DNA from: Streptomyces griseus subsp. griseus
GTDB taxonomy: Bacteria; Actinomycetota; Actinomycetes; Streptomycetales; Streptomycetaceae
Assembly (NCBI RefSeq): GCF_003610995.1
Contig: NZ_CP032543.1
Coordinates: forward strand, 248,001 to 312,000
Direction: 5' to 3'
DNA: 64,000 bases
Every line of letters starts with the position of its first letter. Position 1 is the stretch's first letter. Both the position numbers and the translations under genes were made by a program. The notes under the pieces were generated by a model. The model worked only from the letters and a program-made list of their open reading frames with translations, did not search any database and had not been told where the DNA came from. This document shows positions 48,839 through 57,226 of the stretch, in pieces.

Positions 48839-50505
48839 TCACCTTCGACCAGGTCACCGTCGAGTACGACGGGGCCGCCGAGCCGGTCCTGCGGGAGGTG
48901 AACCTGGAGGTCGAGGAGGGCGAGCTCTGCCTCGTGGTGGGCCATACCGGGGTCGGCAAATCGACACTGCTGGGCGCGGTCAACGGGCTCGTGCCGCACT
49001 TCACGGGCGGCACGCTGTACGGCACGGTCACCGTCGACGGCCGCTCCACCGCCGACCACCCGCCCCGCGAACTGGCCGATGTGGTCGGTGTGGTCGGCCA
49101 GGACCCGCTGGACGGTTTCGTGACGGACACGGTCGAGGAGGAACTCGCCTATGCGATGCAGCAGTTGGCGATCTCTCCGGCGGTGATGCGCAAGCGGGTG
49201 GAGGAGACCCTCGATCTGCTCGGGCTCGCCGATCTGCGCCACCGGGCGCTGTACGAACTCTCCGGCGGGCAGCAGCAGCGCGTGGCCATCGGCTCGGTCC
49301 TCACCGCGCACCCCCGCGTCCTCGTGCTGGACGAGCCGACGTCCGCGCTGGACCCGACGGCGGCGGAGGAGGTCCTGGCCGCGGTGACACGTCTGGTCCA
49401 TGACCTGGGCGTGACGGTGCTGCTGGCCGAGCACCGCCTGGAGCGGGTGGTGCAGTACGCGGACCGGGTCATCCACCTGCCGGGCAACGGCCTCGTGGTC
49501 TCCGGCGCCCCGGCGGACATCTTCACCACGTCGTCGATCGCGCCGCCCATCGTGGAGCTGGGCCGCGCCGCGCGCTGGTCGCCGCTGCCGCTCTCGGTCC
49601 GGGACGCCCGCCGGGCCGCCGCCCCACTGCGCACCGCCCTGGCGGCCACCCCGCCCCCGCCGGTCCGCCCGGTGCCGGAGGAGCGCGGAGCGGCCCTGCT
49701 CACGGCGCGCGGGGTCACGGTGGCGTACCGGGGCGTGGCGGCGGTCCGCGAGGTGGACCTCGATCTGCGGGGCGGCGAGATCACCGCGCTGATGGGCCGC
49801 AACGGATCGGGCAAGTCGTCGCTCCTGTGGGCGCTCCAGGGCTCGGGGCCGCGCAAGTCCGGTACGGTGCTTGTCGATCGGGGGCCCGCGGAGGGCTCGC
49901 GCACCCCGGCGAAGGGCAGCGACCCCAGGAGCCTCTCCGCCGCCGAGGCGAGAACGCTCGTCGGTCTCGTCCCGCAGACCCCGACGGACCTGCTCTACCT
50001 GGAAAGCGTCAGGCAGGAACTCGACCAGGCCGACGCGGAGTCGGCCGCCCCGGACGGCGCGGGCCTCTCCGCCCGCGCGATCCTGGACCGGCTGGCACCG
50101 GGCATCGACGGCGCCACGCACCCACGGGACCTCTCCGAGGGCCAGAAGCTGGCGCTGGTCCTCGCCATCCAGCTGACGGCGGCACCCCGGGTGCTGCTGC
50201 TGGACGAGCCCACCCGGGGACTCGACTACCGGGCGAAGACCCAGCTCATCGCCATGGTCGACGAACTGGCCGCCGAGGGCAGGGCGGTGGTGATCTCCAC
50301 CCACGACGTCGAGTTCGCGGCACGGGCGGCGGACCGGGTGGTCGTGATGGCCGAGGGAGACATCGTCGCGGACGGCCCGACCACCGAAGTGATCGTCGCC
50401 TCCCCTGTGTTCGCCCCGCAGGTGGCGAAGATCCTCGCGCCGCTCCCGTACCTGACGGTCGGTCAAGTCGTCCCCGTGCTTCCGGCCGAGGAGGCGGGCG
50501 CGTGA
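48835..50505 (+). CDS. Fused ECF ATPases (EcfA-EcfA')
   Basis: A 556-residue protein with two ABC ATPases. Half 1 (about 1-240): Walker A GHTGVGKST, Q-loop VVGQDPLDGF, signature LSGGQQQRVAIGSVL, Walker B VLVLDEPTSALD, H-loop AEHRLERV. Half 2 (about 285-535): Walker A GRNGSGKSS, Q-loop LVPQTPTDLLYL, signature LSEGQKLALVLAIQL, Walker B LLLDEPTRGLD, H-loop STHDVEFA. Both are of ECF type. Starts 4 nt inside the EcfT stop and ends 4 nt inside the S-component gene. It powers uptake. Confidence 0.94.
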   Translation: MITFDQVTVEYDGAAEPVLREVNLEVEEGELCLVVGHTGVGKSTLLGAVNGLVPHFTGGTLYGTVTVDGRSTADHPPRELADVVGVVGQDPLDGFVTDTVEEELAYAMQQLAISPAVMRKRVEETLDLLGLADLRHRALYELSGGQQQRVAIGSVLTAHPRVLVLDEPTSALDPTAAEEVLAAVTRLVHDLGVTVLLAEHRLERVVQYADRVIHLPGNGLVVSGAPADIFTTSSIAPPIVELGRAARWSPLPLSVRDARRAAAPLRTALAATPPPPVRPVPEERGAALLTARGVTVAYRGVAAVREVDLDLRGGEITALMGRNGSGKSSLLWALQGSGPRKSGTVLVDRGPAEGSRTPAKGSDPRSLSAAEARTLVGLVPQTPTDLLYLESVRQELDQADAESAAPDGAGLSARAILDRLAPGIDGATHPRDLSEGQKLALVLAIQLTAAPRVLLLDEPTRGLDYRAKTQLIAMVDELAAEGRAVVISTHDVEFAARAADRVVVMAEGDIVADGPTTEVIVASPVFAPQVAKILAPLPYLTVGQVVPVLPAEEAGA

Positions 50506-51356
50506 CAGGACTTCCGCGCCTCACCGACCGCTCGGCCGGTGCCATCCGTATCGGCCCGCGCGCCGGAATCGTCATCGCCCTGGCGGCCTTCCTCGGCCTG
50601 GTCGCGTTCTTCTGGCCGTTCCTGGTCGCGCCGGGACGCCTGGGTGCCGACTACGCCCCACCGCTGATCTTCGGCGTCCTGCTGATCCTCGTCCTCTGCG
50701 TGGTGGTCTCCGAGATCGCCGAGGGCGGCATCAACTCGAAGGCGCTGGCGATGCTCGGGGTGCTCTCCGCCGTCAACGCGGCGCTGCGGCCGCTCGGCGC
50801 GGGCACGGCGGGGATCGAGACGGTCTTCTTCGTCCTGGTCCTGGCGGGCCGCGTCTACGGTCCCGGTTTCGGCTTCACGCTGGGGTGCACCTCGCTCTTC
50901 GCGTCCGCGCTGATCACCGGCGGGGTCGGCCCGTGGATGCCGTACCAGATGTTCGGCTGCGCTTTCGTCGGCATGCTCGCGGGTCTGCTGCCCCGCGCCA
51001 CTGGCCGGCGCGAGGTGTTGATGCTCGCGGTCTACGGTTCACTCTCCGGCTATCTCTTCGGCTTCCTGCTGAACCTGTCCTTCTGGCCGTTCTCGGTCGA
51101 CCCCAACAGCTCCATCGCGTACCTCCCCGGCCTGCCCTTCACCGAGCAGTGGCAGCGCTACCTCGCCTTCGACGTGGCGACGTCGCTGGGCTGGGACACC
51201 GGACGGGCCGTCACGAACTTCCTCTGCATCACGCTGGCCGGCCCGGCCGTGCTCACCACGTTCCGGCGGGCGGCCCGGAAGGCGCGTTTCCGGGCTCCGG
51301 TGCGGTTCGTGGGGCCGAAGGCGGAGGAAGGAACCGGCCGAGCAGGCACGGCGTGA
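50502..51356 (+). CDS. ECF transporter S component, probable cobalamin specificity (CbrT-like)
   Basis: A 284-residue membrane protein with about six to seven helices. GTG 50502 overlaps the ATPase stop (GTGA). Recognisable features are GGINSKALAMLGVLSAVNAALRPLG, GRVYGPGFGFTLG and TGGVGPWMPYQMF, typical of actinobacterial ECF S components found with B12 riboswitches. Last gene of the riboswitch-controlled operon, it should bind the vitamin in the membrane. Substrate is inferred from the riboswitches and toroid proteins, not from the S component alone. Confidence 0.85.
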   Translation: MTGLPRLTDRSAGAIRIGPRAGIVIALAAFLGLVAFFWPFLVAPGRLGADYAPPLIFGVLLILVLCVVVSEIAEGGINSKALAMLGVLSAVNAALRPLGAGTAGIETVFFVLVLAGRVYGPGFGFTLGCTSLFASALITGGVGPWMPYQMFGCAFVGMLAGLLPRATGRREVLMLAVYGSLSGYLFGFLLNLSFWPFSVDPNSSIAYLPGLPFTEQWQRYLAFDVATSLGWDTGRAVTNFLCITLAGPAVLTTFRRAARKARFRAPVRFVGPKAEEGTGRAGTA

Positions 51357-51404
51357 GCCCGGTCGGCCTGCGTCGCGCCGCACGCCTCCTCCTATTCTGA
51401 GCCC

Positions 51405-51875
51405 GTGGAACCACCTCACGATCATCAGAAGGCCACGGACGCCTCCCGCTACCGCGCGGAGCTGAGGCGCGTGCTGGACACGGTCTCACCGGACGTGGCC
51501 CGACGGCTCGCGGCGATCCGCGACACCGCCACGGAACGGACCGACGGGGTCGTCATCGACGTGTTCCCCGATCAGGACGGCGAAGGCACGTTCGCCGTCT
51601 GGGCGCGGTTCGAGGGCAGCGACGCCTTCGTACTGGACCGGCGGCTCGGGGACGACCGCCAGCTCCTCGCGGTCGTCCACTCCGAGACCGGCTGGACGCC
51701 CCCCGTACCGGACCGGCCCGCCTCCTGGTCCACCGCGCGCCTCGGGGACGTCCTGTTCGATGTCGTCGCCGAGTGGATCGACGCGCTCGTCCCGCCCGAC
51801 GGCACCGGCCTGTTCTGGGAGGTCACCGCACCGGACGGCACCCAGGAGCGCCGCCCGGTGGGGCCGGGCCGCTGA
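51405..51875 (+). CDS. Small hypothetical protein, probably leaderless
   Basis: A 156-residue soluble acidic protein of unknown function, no signal peptide or membrane helix. The middle contains VIDVFPDQDGEGTFAVWARFEGSDAFVLDRR and the C-terminal part LGDVLFDVVAEWIDAL. I do not recognise the family with confidence. TATTCT (51393-51398) lies 6 nt before GTG 51405 with no Shine-Dalgarno, the arrangement of a leaderless message. It seems unlinked to the ECF operon. Confidence 0.72.
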   Translation: MEPPHDHQKATDASRYRAELRRVLDTVSPDVARRLAAIRDTATERTDGVVIDVFPDQDGEGTFAVWARFEGSDAFVLDRRLGDDRQLLAVVHSETGWTPPVPDRPASWSTARLGDVLFDVVAEWIDALVPPDGTGLFWEVTAPDGTQERRPVGPGR

Positions 51876-51897
51876 GCGCCCTCGCGGCCCGCGGTGA

Positions 51898-52971
51898 TCA
51901 GCCCGTACGGTTGTAGATCGCCGTGCCGGGACACGCCGTGACGCCCAGCCGGGTACCGCAGCCCGTGTACTGGCCGGAACCGTTCCACCACGCCCAGCCG
52001 CCGATGGTTCGGCCGTTCAACCAGGTGTACTGGCCGTTGTAGTTGGCGTCGTACGTGCGCAGGCTCCAGTGCACATGCGCGCCGGTCGCGGCGCCACCGG
52101 CGCAGGTGTCGGTCCCGATCGTGCCGAGCAGTGCGCTCCGGGCGATCGACGTACCGTTGTAGTAGGTGGTGCCCCGCATGTGGTAATAGTCCGTGGAGAA
52201 TCCGCCGGGGTGGATCACCCGGGTCCACCCGCCGCCCGGGCCGCACATCGAGGTCGCCGTGCCCTCGCGCGAGGAACGGACCAGTCCGCTCGCGTTGCCG
52301 CCGGCGAAGTCGAGAGCGCTCCAGTTACCGGCGCCGCCGTCGTGGGAGTGGGGACCACCGGTGAGGGTCATGTAGTGGTCCGGCATCCAGGGCAGCAGGA
52401 GACCGTTGGTGCTGGCAGCGGCGCCGACCCAGGCCTGCGGATCGGCCCTGCGCTCCGCGTACGCCGTCATGTTCCGCCGCTCCGCCGCGCCGACCAGCGG
52501 GGACCGGGCGACGAAGGCGGCGAACTCCCGGTCGCCCTCCAGGCCCGCGACCCATCGCCCGTCCTGCCGGTGCGCGATGTACAGCCACCCTTCCGGCCCG
52601 CCGTGCCGGTCACGGGAGGCTTCGACATAGGCGACGCCCCGGGCCCAGTCACCCTCGGCGGCCCGCACATCGACGACCACGTCGCGGCCCTCGTCGGCAA
52701 GCCGCGACACGGCCGCCACCGGAGCGAGACGCGCGGCGTCGCGGGATCGCACGAGGGCGTCGGCGGTGACCGCGTCGATCAGCTGCTCGCGGTCGGCGCC
52801 GACACGAGCGCCCACAGCGGACGGCATCTTCACGACGACATCGGCGGCGGGCGCCTTGGAGGGCCCGGCCGAGGTGCTGCCGGGGACCGCCGTTGCCACA
52901 GGGGCGACGGCGAGCAGCCCGGTGACGGCGAGCGCGGCGACGGTGGCTCTCAGAGGTAGTCCGGAGAACAC
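51898..52971 (-). CDS. Secreted M23 (LytM-type) peptidase
   Basis: A 357-residue exported protein. GTG 52971 is chosen because AAAGGAG sits 8 nt upstream; the GTG at 52989 lacks this. Signal peptide about 1-32. The C-terminal third is a LytM zinc peptidase: GGPHSHDG...SALDFAGG (His and Asp zinc ligands), STDYYHM and GAHVHWS (HxH). The N-terminal region (about 50-170) resembles the helical regions before M23 domains in Streptomyces wall hydrolases. It probably cuts peptidoglycan cross-links or a related glycine-containing peptide. Confidence 0.9.
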   Translation of the reverse strand: MFSGLPLRATVAALAVTGLLAVAPVATAVPGSTSAGPSKAPAADVVVKMPSAVGARVGADREQLIDAVTADALVRSRDAARLAPVAAVSRLADEGRDVVVDVRAAEGDWARGVAYVEASRDRHGGPEGWLYIAHRQDGRWVAGLEGDREFAAFVARSPLVGAAERRNMTAYAERRADPQAWVGAAASTNGLLLPWMPDHYMTLTGGPHSHDGGAGNWSALDFAGGNASGLVRSSREGTATSMCGPGGGWTRVIHPGGFSTDYYHMRGTTYYNGTSIARSALLGTIGTDTCAGGAATGAHVHWSLRTYDANYNGQYTWLNGRTIGGWAWWNGSGQYTGCGTRLGVTACPGTAIYNRTG

Positions 52972-53263
52972 AGGCGGTGCTCCTTTCACGTGGGGACCGG
53001 CCGGGACCGGGGCGGACAGGTCGGCCGCGACGGCCGGGCGCGGCTCCGGGACTCGGGGCGGAGTCCTGCATCCCGCCCTGGCCCGGAAGGGCAGGCTTTA
53101 GCGTGCACCTGTCAAAGATTGGCGGCCCTGGTCGACGCGCGTCAACCAGCGGGAACAGGCCACACCGGAGCGAGTCGATCAGGGCTCCCGGGCGGGCGAC
53201 GGACCGGCCGGACGGCCGACCGGAGCCGGAGCCGGACCGGGGCTCAGCGCCCGGGCGCGACGG

Positions 53264-53716
53264 TCAGCGCCCTTCAGGTTCCGGCCGGGGCGCCGTCCCA
53301 CCCCCGTGGAAGGTCAGCCCGGAGATGTCGTGCGCCTGGATCACCTGGCCGTAGTAGGTGCCCCCGTTGGTGCTGTTGTTGACCGTGACGGTGGGGCCGG
53401 TCGCCTGGTGCGGGGCCAGTTCGTCCAGCAGGTCCCTCAGCTCCCCGGCGGCCTCCGGGTTGTCGCGCAGGGCCCTGCGGAGCCTGACCCGCCATGCCGC
53501 CGCGATGTCCTCGGCGCTCTCCTCGTCGCCGCTGCGGCGCGCCGCGACCAGTTCCTCGCGGGACTCCTCCAGCTCGGCGTCCACCGCCCCGCTGTCATCG
53601 CCCCGCGCCAGGAACCGGGCCAGCCGCCCGCGCACCTGCGACCAGGCCTCGGTCGCCATCAGTCCCACGAACGTCGTCGCACCGGATGCCGCCAGTGCCG
53701 CCAACTCGGCTTCCAT
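53264..53716 (-). CDS. Small helical protein with C-terminal RHIM-like amyloid-signalling motif
   Basis: A 150-residue protein. Residues 1-100 are predicted helical with a hydrophobic start (LAALAASGATTFVGLMATEAW) and Glu/Arg-rich coils. Residues about 113-138 (NNSTNGGTYYGQVIQAHDI then SGLTFHGG) form a Gly/Asn-rich segment centred on G-x-VIQA-x-x-I-x-G, much like the pseudo-palindromic RHIM-like amyloid motifs of actinobacterial NLR-associated proteins. Such proteins have an N-terminal helical (Bell-type) cell-death or effector domain. No NLR or partner was found in the window. Function is inferred from the motif only. Confidence 0.8.
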   Translation of the reverse strand: MEAELAALAASGATTFVGLMATEAWSQVRGRLARFLARGDDSGAVDAELEESREELVAARRSGDEESAEDIAAAWRVRLRRALRDNPEAAGELRDLLDELAPHQATGPTVTVNNSTNGGTYYGQVIQAHDISGLTFHGGGTAPRPEPEGR

Positions 53717-53998
53717 CGGCCCCCCTCTGTCTCACCCGTCACCGTACGGGCACGTAACCCGTCGCTGGTGCAACCGTAGAGAGCGAACGGTCCCGTCGGA
53801 AGCGGAATCCTGGCTTTGTGCCGTGCGGTCCCGGCCATGCCTGCCCACGGCGGGCCGCGCCAGGGAGCACGATGCCACTCGGGTGGCGCCCCGGCCCGGG
53901 GGGCGGGATCGTCGGGGGACGGCGAGGAGCGCCCCGGCACCGCGGCGGCCTGCGGGATGAGCGCGCGTTCCGGCCACCACCCCGGACTCCGTTCGTCC

Positions 53999-54014
53999 GC
54001 TCCGGATCCGGAGC
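53999..54014. promoter_or_regulatory. 16-bp palindrome upstream of the DUF3048 gene
   Basis: GCTCCGGATCCGGAGC is a perfect palindrome about 100 nt before ATG 54113, possibly an operator. The rest of the 396-bp gap 53717-54112 holds no convincing ORF, promoter or repeat. Confidence 0.4.
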
Positions 54015-54112
54015 AACCACGAACCGTCCGGACGCGTGATGATGGATGAAGGGCAACGACGCGGCAACGCTCCGCCGGAACGGCCGGCCGGTGCCCCGGA
54101 AGGGCGGTCGCC

Positions 54113-55087
54113 ATGTCCGTGACCCGGTCGAACACATCAGCCCGATCGAGGACACCGGCCGCCGCACTCCTCGCCGCGCTCCTCCTGGTCCTCCTCGCGG
54201 CGGCCGGGTGCGCGGGCGGGAACGGGCCGGGGCCGGAGAGTCGCAGCAGCAGCCCGCCGGGGACGCCGGCGGACGCGAAAGTGCTCGCGGTGAAGATCGA
54301 CAACGTGGCACCGGCCCGGCCGCAGACCGGGCTGGAGCGCGCCGACATCGTCTATGTGGAGCAGGTGGAGGCCGGGCTGAGCAGGCTTCTCGCGGTCTAC
54401 TCCTCAGACGTTCCGCCGGTCATCGGCCCGGTCCGCAGCGCCCGGGAGACCGATCTGGAGCTGCTGCGCCAGTTCGACCGGCCGGTGCTCGCCTTCTCCG
54501 GGGCCCAGAGCGGGCTCCTGCCCGCCATCGGCCGGGCGCCCCTGGACGCCGTACCGCCGTCGGCCGCGCCCCGGGCGTACTTCCGGGGCGCCGAGCGGCC
54601 GGCTCCGCACAATCTCTATCTGCGGCCGGAGAGGATCCCGTACACCGCTTCCGGGACCGAGGCCGTCGAGACGCTGGGGCTGAGGTTCGGGCCCGCGCCG
54701 CCCGGCGGAGAGACCGAGGACAGCCGTACGGTCCGCTTCCCGTCCGCGCGCACCACCTTCACCTGGTCCGCCGAGCGCGAGCGGTGGCTGGTCTCCATGG
54801 ACGGCTCCCCCGCCCGTACGAGCGAGGGCCGGCCGCTGGGGGCCGCCACCGTGATCGTGCAGAACGTGACCGTACGCCCCTCCGCCTTCGGCGACCGGTC
54901 CGGGAACAACACCCCGTTCACCGAGACCGTGGGCTCGGGCACCGCCCAGGTGCTGCGCGACGGCAAGGCGTACGACGCCCGGTGGGCGCGGACCTCGGCG
55001 GACGCGGACACGCGGTTCACCACGCCGGGCGGCGAGCGGATCGACCTGGCCGAGGGGCCGCTCTGGATCGTGTACGCCGCCCGCTGA
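54113..55087 (+). CDS. DUF3048 (YerB-like) lipoprotein
   Basis: A 324-residue lipoprotein with lipobox LAAAGC (near residues 29-34) after a hydrophobic signal. The DUF3048 N-terminal part is clear: VLAVKIDNVAPARPQTGLERADIVYVEQVEAGLSRLLAVY, then GPVRSARETDLELL; the C-terminal half has TWSAERERWLVSMDG and GERIDLAEGPLWIVY. Role unknown; B. subtilis YerB is also a lipoprotein of unclear function. A perfect 17-bp terminator follows. Confidence 0.9.
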   Translation: MSVTRSNTSARSRTPAAALLAALLLVLLAAAGCAGGNGPGPESRSSSPPGTPADAKVLAVKIDNVAPARPQTGLERADIVYVEQVEAGLSRLLAVYSSDVPPVIGPVRSARETDLELLRQFDRPVLAFSGAQSGLLPAIGRAPLDAVPPSAAPRAYFRGAERPAPHNLYLRPERIPYTASGTEAVETLGLRFGPAPPGGETEDSRTVRFPSARTTFTWSAERERWLVSMDGSPARTSEGRPLGAATVIVQNVTVRPSAFGDRSGNNTPFTETVGSGTAQVLRDGKAYDARWARTSADADTRFTTPGGERIDLAEGPLWIVYAAR

Positions 55088-55095
55088 GGCTCCTG

Positions 55096-55134
55096 GGTGC
55101 GGCCCGGGCCACCGGCTGTGGCCCGGGCCGCACC
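55096..55134. terminator. Perfect 17-bp bidirectional terminator
   Basis: Arms 55096-55112 and 55118-55134 are exact complements with a 5-nt loop, between the convergent DUF3048 and GH16 genes. Confidence 0.88.
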
Positions 55135-55147
55135 TATCGGCGGACGG

Positions 55148-56881
55148 CTACTGCCAGACCTTGATGTAGTCGACGCTCAGCTTCTGCGGGAAGCGGGTGG
55201 TGGTGTCCGGCGGGCCGGGCCAGTCACCGCCGACCGCGTTGTTGAGGATCAGGAAGAAGTCGTGGTCGAACACCCAGGGTCCACGGGTGCGCTCCAGCTC
55301 CTCCCTGTCGACCCGGAACGACACCTGGCCGTCGACCCGGAAGGTCATGCCCGTGCTGTTCCAGTCCACGGCGAAGGTGTGGAAGCCGTCGGCGTAGTTC
55401 GCGCCCCCGGGCAGCGAGTGGGGACCTCCGTAGCCCGCCGCGCCGTTGTAGGCGGGGGCGTGCAGGGTGGAGTAGGCGGTCTTCGGCTCCTTGCCGACGT
55501 GCTCCATGATGTCGATCTCACCGGTGTAGGGCCATGGGCGCCCCTTGTCGAAGTAGTCCGCGCCCAGCATCCAGAAGGCGGGCCAGAGCCCCTGAGTGCC
55601 GGAGACCTTGATGCGCGCCTCGACCCGGCCGTAGGTGAACTGGAACTTGCCGTAGGTGTTGAGCCGCGCCGAGGTGTACTGGCAGGTGGTGCTGCCACTC
55701 AGCGGATCGCGCGGGCAGGCCGAGCCCGGGGTGGGCTCGCGACGGGCCTCCAGGACGAGGTTTCCGTTGCCGTCCTGGGCGGCGTTCTTGTTGTTCGTGT
55801 AGAACTCCAGCTCGTTGTTGGGGCCGGTGCCGGTCTCCGGGACCCACTTGGCGGGGTCCGGCGCGGCGCCGGCGGGGCCGTTGAACTCGTCGCTGAAGAC
55901 CAGCCGGTCGTAGGTGGGTTCGGCGGGCAGCGGCGGGGCGGGGGTCGGTGCTCCCCCGGTGCCCCAGACCTGGAACTCCCAGAGCGAGTAGCCGTACTGG
56001 CCGCTGCGCTGGGTGGCGTACAGGCGGACGTGCCGGCCGGTGCCGGTGACGTTCAGGGTCTCCTTGAAGCCGGTGCCGGTGGTGGTCTGGTGGATCGTCC
56101 GCCAGTCGGTCCCGTTGTCGGAGACCTCGATCCGGTAGGCGCGGGCGTAGGCCGGGTCCCACTGGAGGACCACCCGGTGGATCTCGGCGCGGGCGCCGAG
56201 ATCGACGGCGATCCAGCCCGGATCGGTCCAGCCGCCCTCGGGGCTGGTGGCCCAGCGGCTCGCGGGGTCGCGGTCGAAGGCCTTGTCCGGGCCGCACTGC
56301 CAGCAGGTGCCGTCGTGCTGGGAGGTGGAGGCGGACCCGGGCTTGCCGTACGAGAGCAGGACGTCGCCGCCCGGTTCGTTGCCGCCGGTGGTGGAGTAGA
56401 CCTGGAACTCGTGGAGCGAGTAGCCCCACGGGGTGGCGCGCTGGGTGCCGAGCAGCCGGATGTAGCGGCCGGTCCCCGCGACGGTGAGGGTCTCGACACC
56501 GCCGGTGCCGGTGGTGGTGGAGTGGATGGTCGTCCACTGCTGGCCGTCGGCGGAGAGCTGGATCCGGTAGCCCTTGGCGTACGCGGCCTCCCAGTTGAGC
56601 ACGACCTGGCCGACCGCCGTGCTCGTACCGAGGTCGATACGGATCCACTGGTCGTCGCTGAACGCGCTGGACCAGCGGGTGCCGAGGTTGCCGTCCACGG
56701 CGTTGGCGGCGGTGAAGGGGCCTTCGGTGCTGGAGGCGGTGGCCGGCTTGCCCTGGGAGACGAGGACGGCGGCGGCGACGGCCCGTTCCGGGGCGAGCGC
56801 TGCCGAGAGGGTGAACAGGAGGGCCACCGCGGCCATGAAGGCCAGGGCGCCTCGAAGCCGTGGTGTTCCACGGGCATTCAT
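55148..56881 (-). CDS. Secreted GH16 beta-glucanase with two discoidin domains
   Basis: A 577-residue exported enzyme. ATG 56881 has AAGGAG at 5-nt spacing; signal peptide about 1-38. Two F5/8-type (CBM32-like) discoidin domains (about 40-165 and 175-315) precede a GH16 catalytic domain (about 325-577) starting LVFSDEFNG and containing the catalytic GEIDIMEHVG (Glu455, Asp457, Glu460). The domain end DYIKVWQ is standard. Likely an endo-beta-1,3-glucanase (laminarinase type). The first discoidin domain is almost identical to that of the divergent gene at 57227. Confidence 0.94.
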   Translation of the reverse strand: MNARGTPRLRGALAFMAAVALLFTLSAALAPERAVAAAVLVSQGKPATASSTEGPFTAANAVDGNLGTRWSSAFSDDQWIRIDLGTSTAVGQVVLNWEAAYAKGYRIQLSADGQQWTTIHSTTTGTGGVETLTVAGTGRYIRLLGTQRATPWGYSLHEFQVYSTTGGNEPGGDVLLSYGKPGSASTSQHDGTCWQCGPDKAFDRDPASRWATSPEGGWTDPGWIAVDLGARAEIHRVVLQWDPAYARAYRIEVSDNGTDWRTIHQTTTGTGFKETLNVTGTGRHVRLYATQRSGQYGYSLWEFQVWGTGGAPTPAPPLPAEPTYDRLVFSDEFNGPAGAAPDPAKWVPETGTGPNNELEFYTNNKNAAQDGNGNLVLEARREPTPGSACPRDPLSGSTTCQYTSARLNTYGKFQFTYGRVEARIKVSGTQGLWPAFWMLGADYFDKGRPWPYTGEIDIMEHVGKEPKTAYSTLHAPAYNGAAGYGGPHSLPGGANYADGFHTFAVDWNSTGMTFRVDGQVSFRVDREELERTRGPWVFDHDFFLILNNAVGGDWPGPPDTTTRFPQKLSVDYIKVWQ

Positions 56882-56913
56882 ATGAACTCCTTGCTCCGTA
56901 GCGGGTTCGGTCC

Positions 56914-56929
56914 GAGAGAGCGCTCCCCC
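56914..56929. promoter_or_regulatory. LacI-type operator near the GH16 start
   Basis: GAGAGAGCGCTCCCCC is an imperfect palindrome around AGCGCT, 32 nt upstream of the GH16 start. It pairs with the perfect site at 57149. Confidence 0.65.
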
Positions 56930-57148
56930 GCTGTGGGGAGCGTGGCGGGAGCGACACCAACCGTCAAGAGGCCGCGGGCAGTTGGCGCGCCCGCCGCCGG
57001 AGCCCCGCCCGACTTGTCATGCCAGATCTCCACCAACTCCCGCTGCGCTTTCAGGAGATGAAACATCAGACGGCCCCGGAGGCCGATCCCGGCGATCCTG
57101 TGCACAACTCTTGACGCGGCCGAAACGCGGGAGAATCATTCGGCTACC

Positions 57149-57164
57149 GAGAGAGCGCTCTCTC
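57149..57164. promoter_or_regulatory. Perfect LacI-type operator near the beta-helix gene
   Basis: GAGAGAGCGCTCTCTC is a perfect 16-bp palindrome with the GAGCGCTC core typical of Streptomyces LacI-family sugar regulators (CebR-like sites). It lies 62 nt before ATG 57227; centres of the two sites are 235 bp apart across the divergent promoter. The rest of 56882-57226 shows no gene. Confidence 0.78.
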
Positions 57165-57226
57165 CCTTTGGTGGGGAGTTGCGCCCACCCCCGCCCCCGC
57201 ACGTATGACACCCCAGGAGATCAGGC

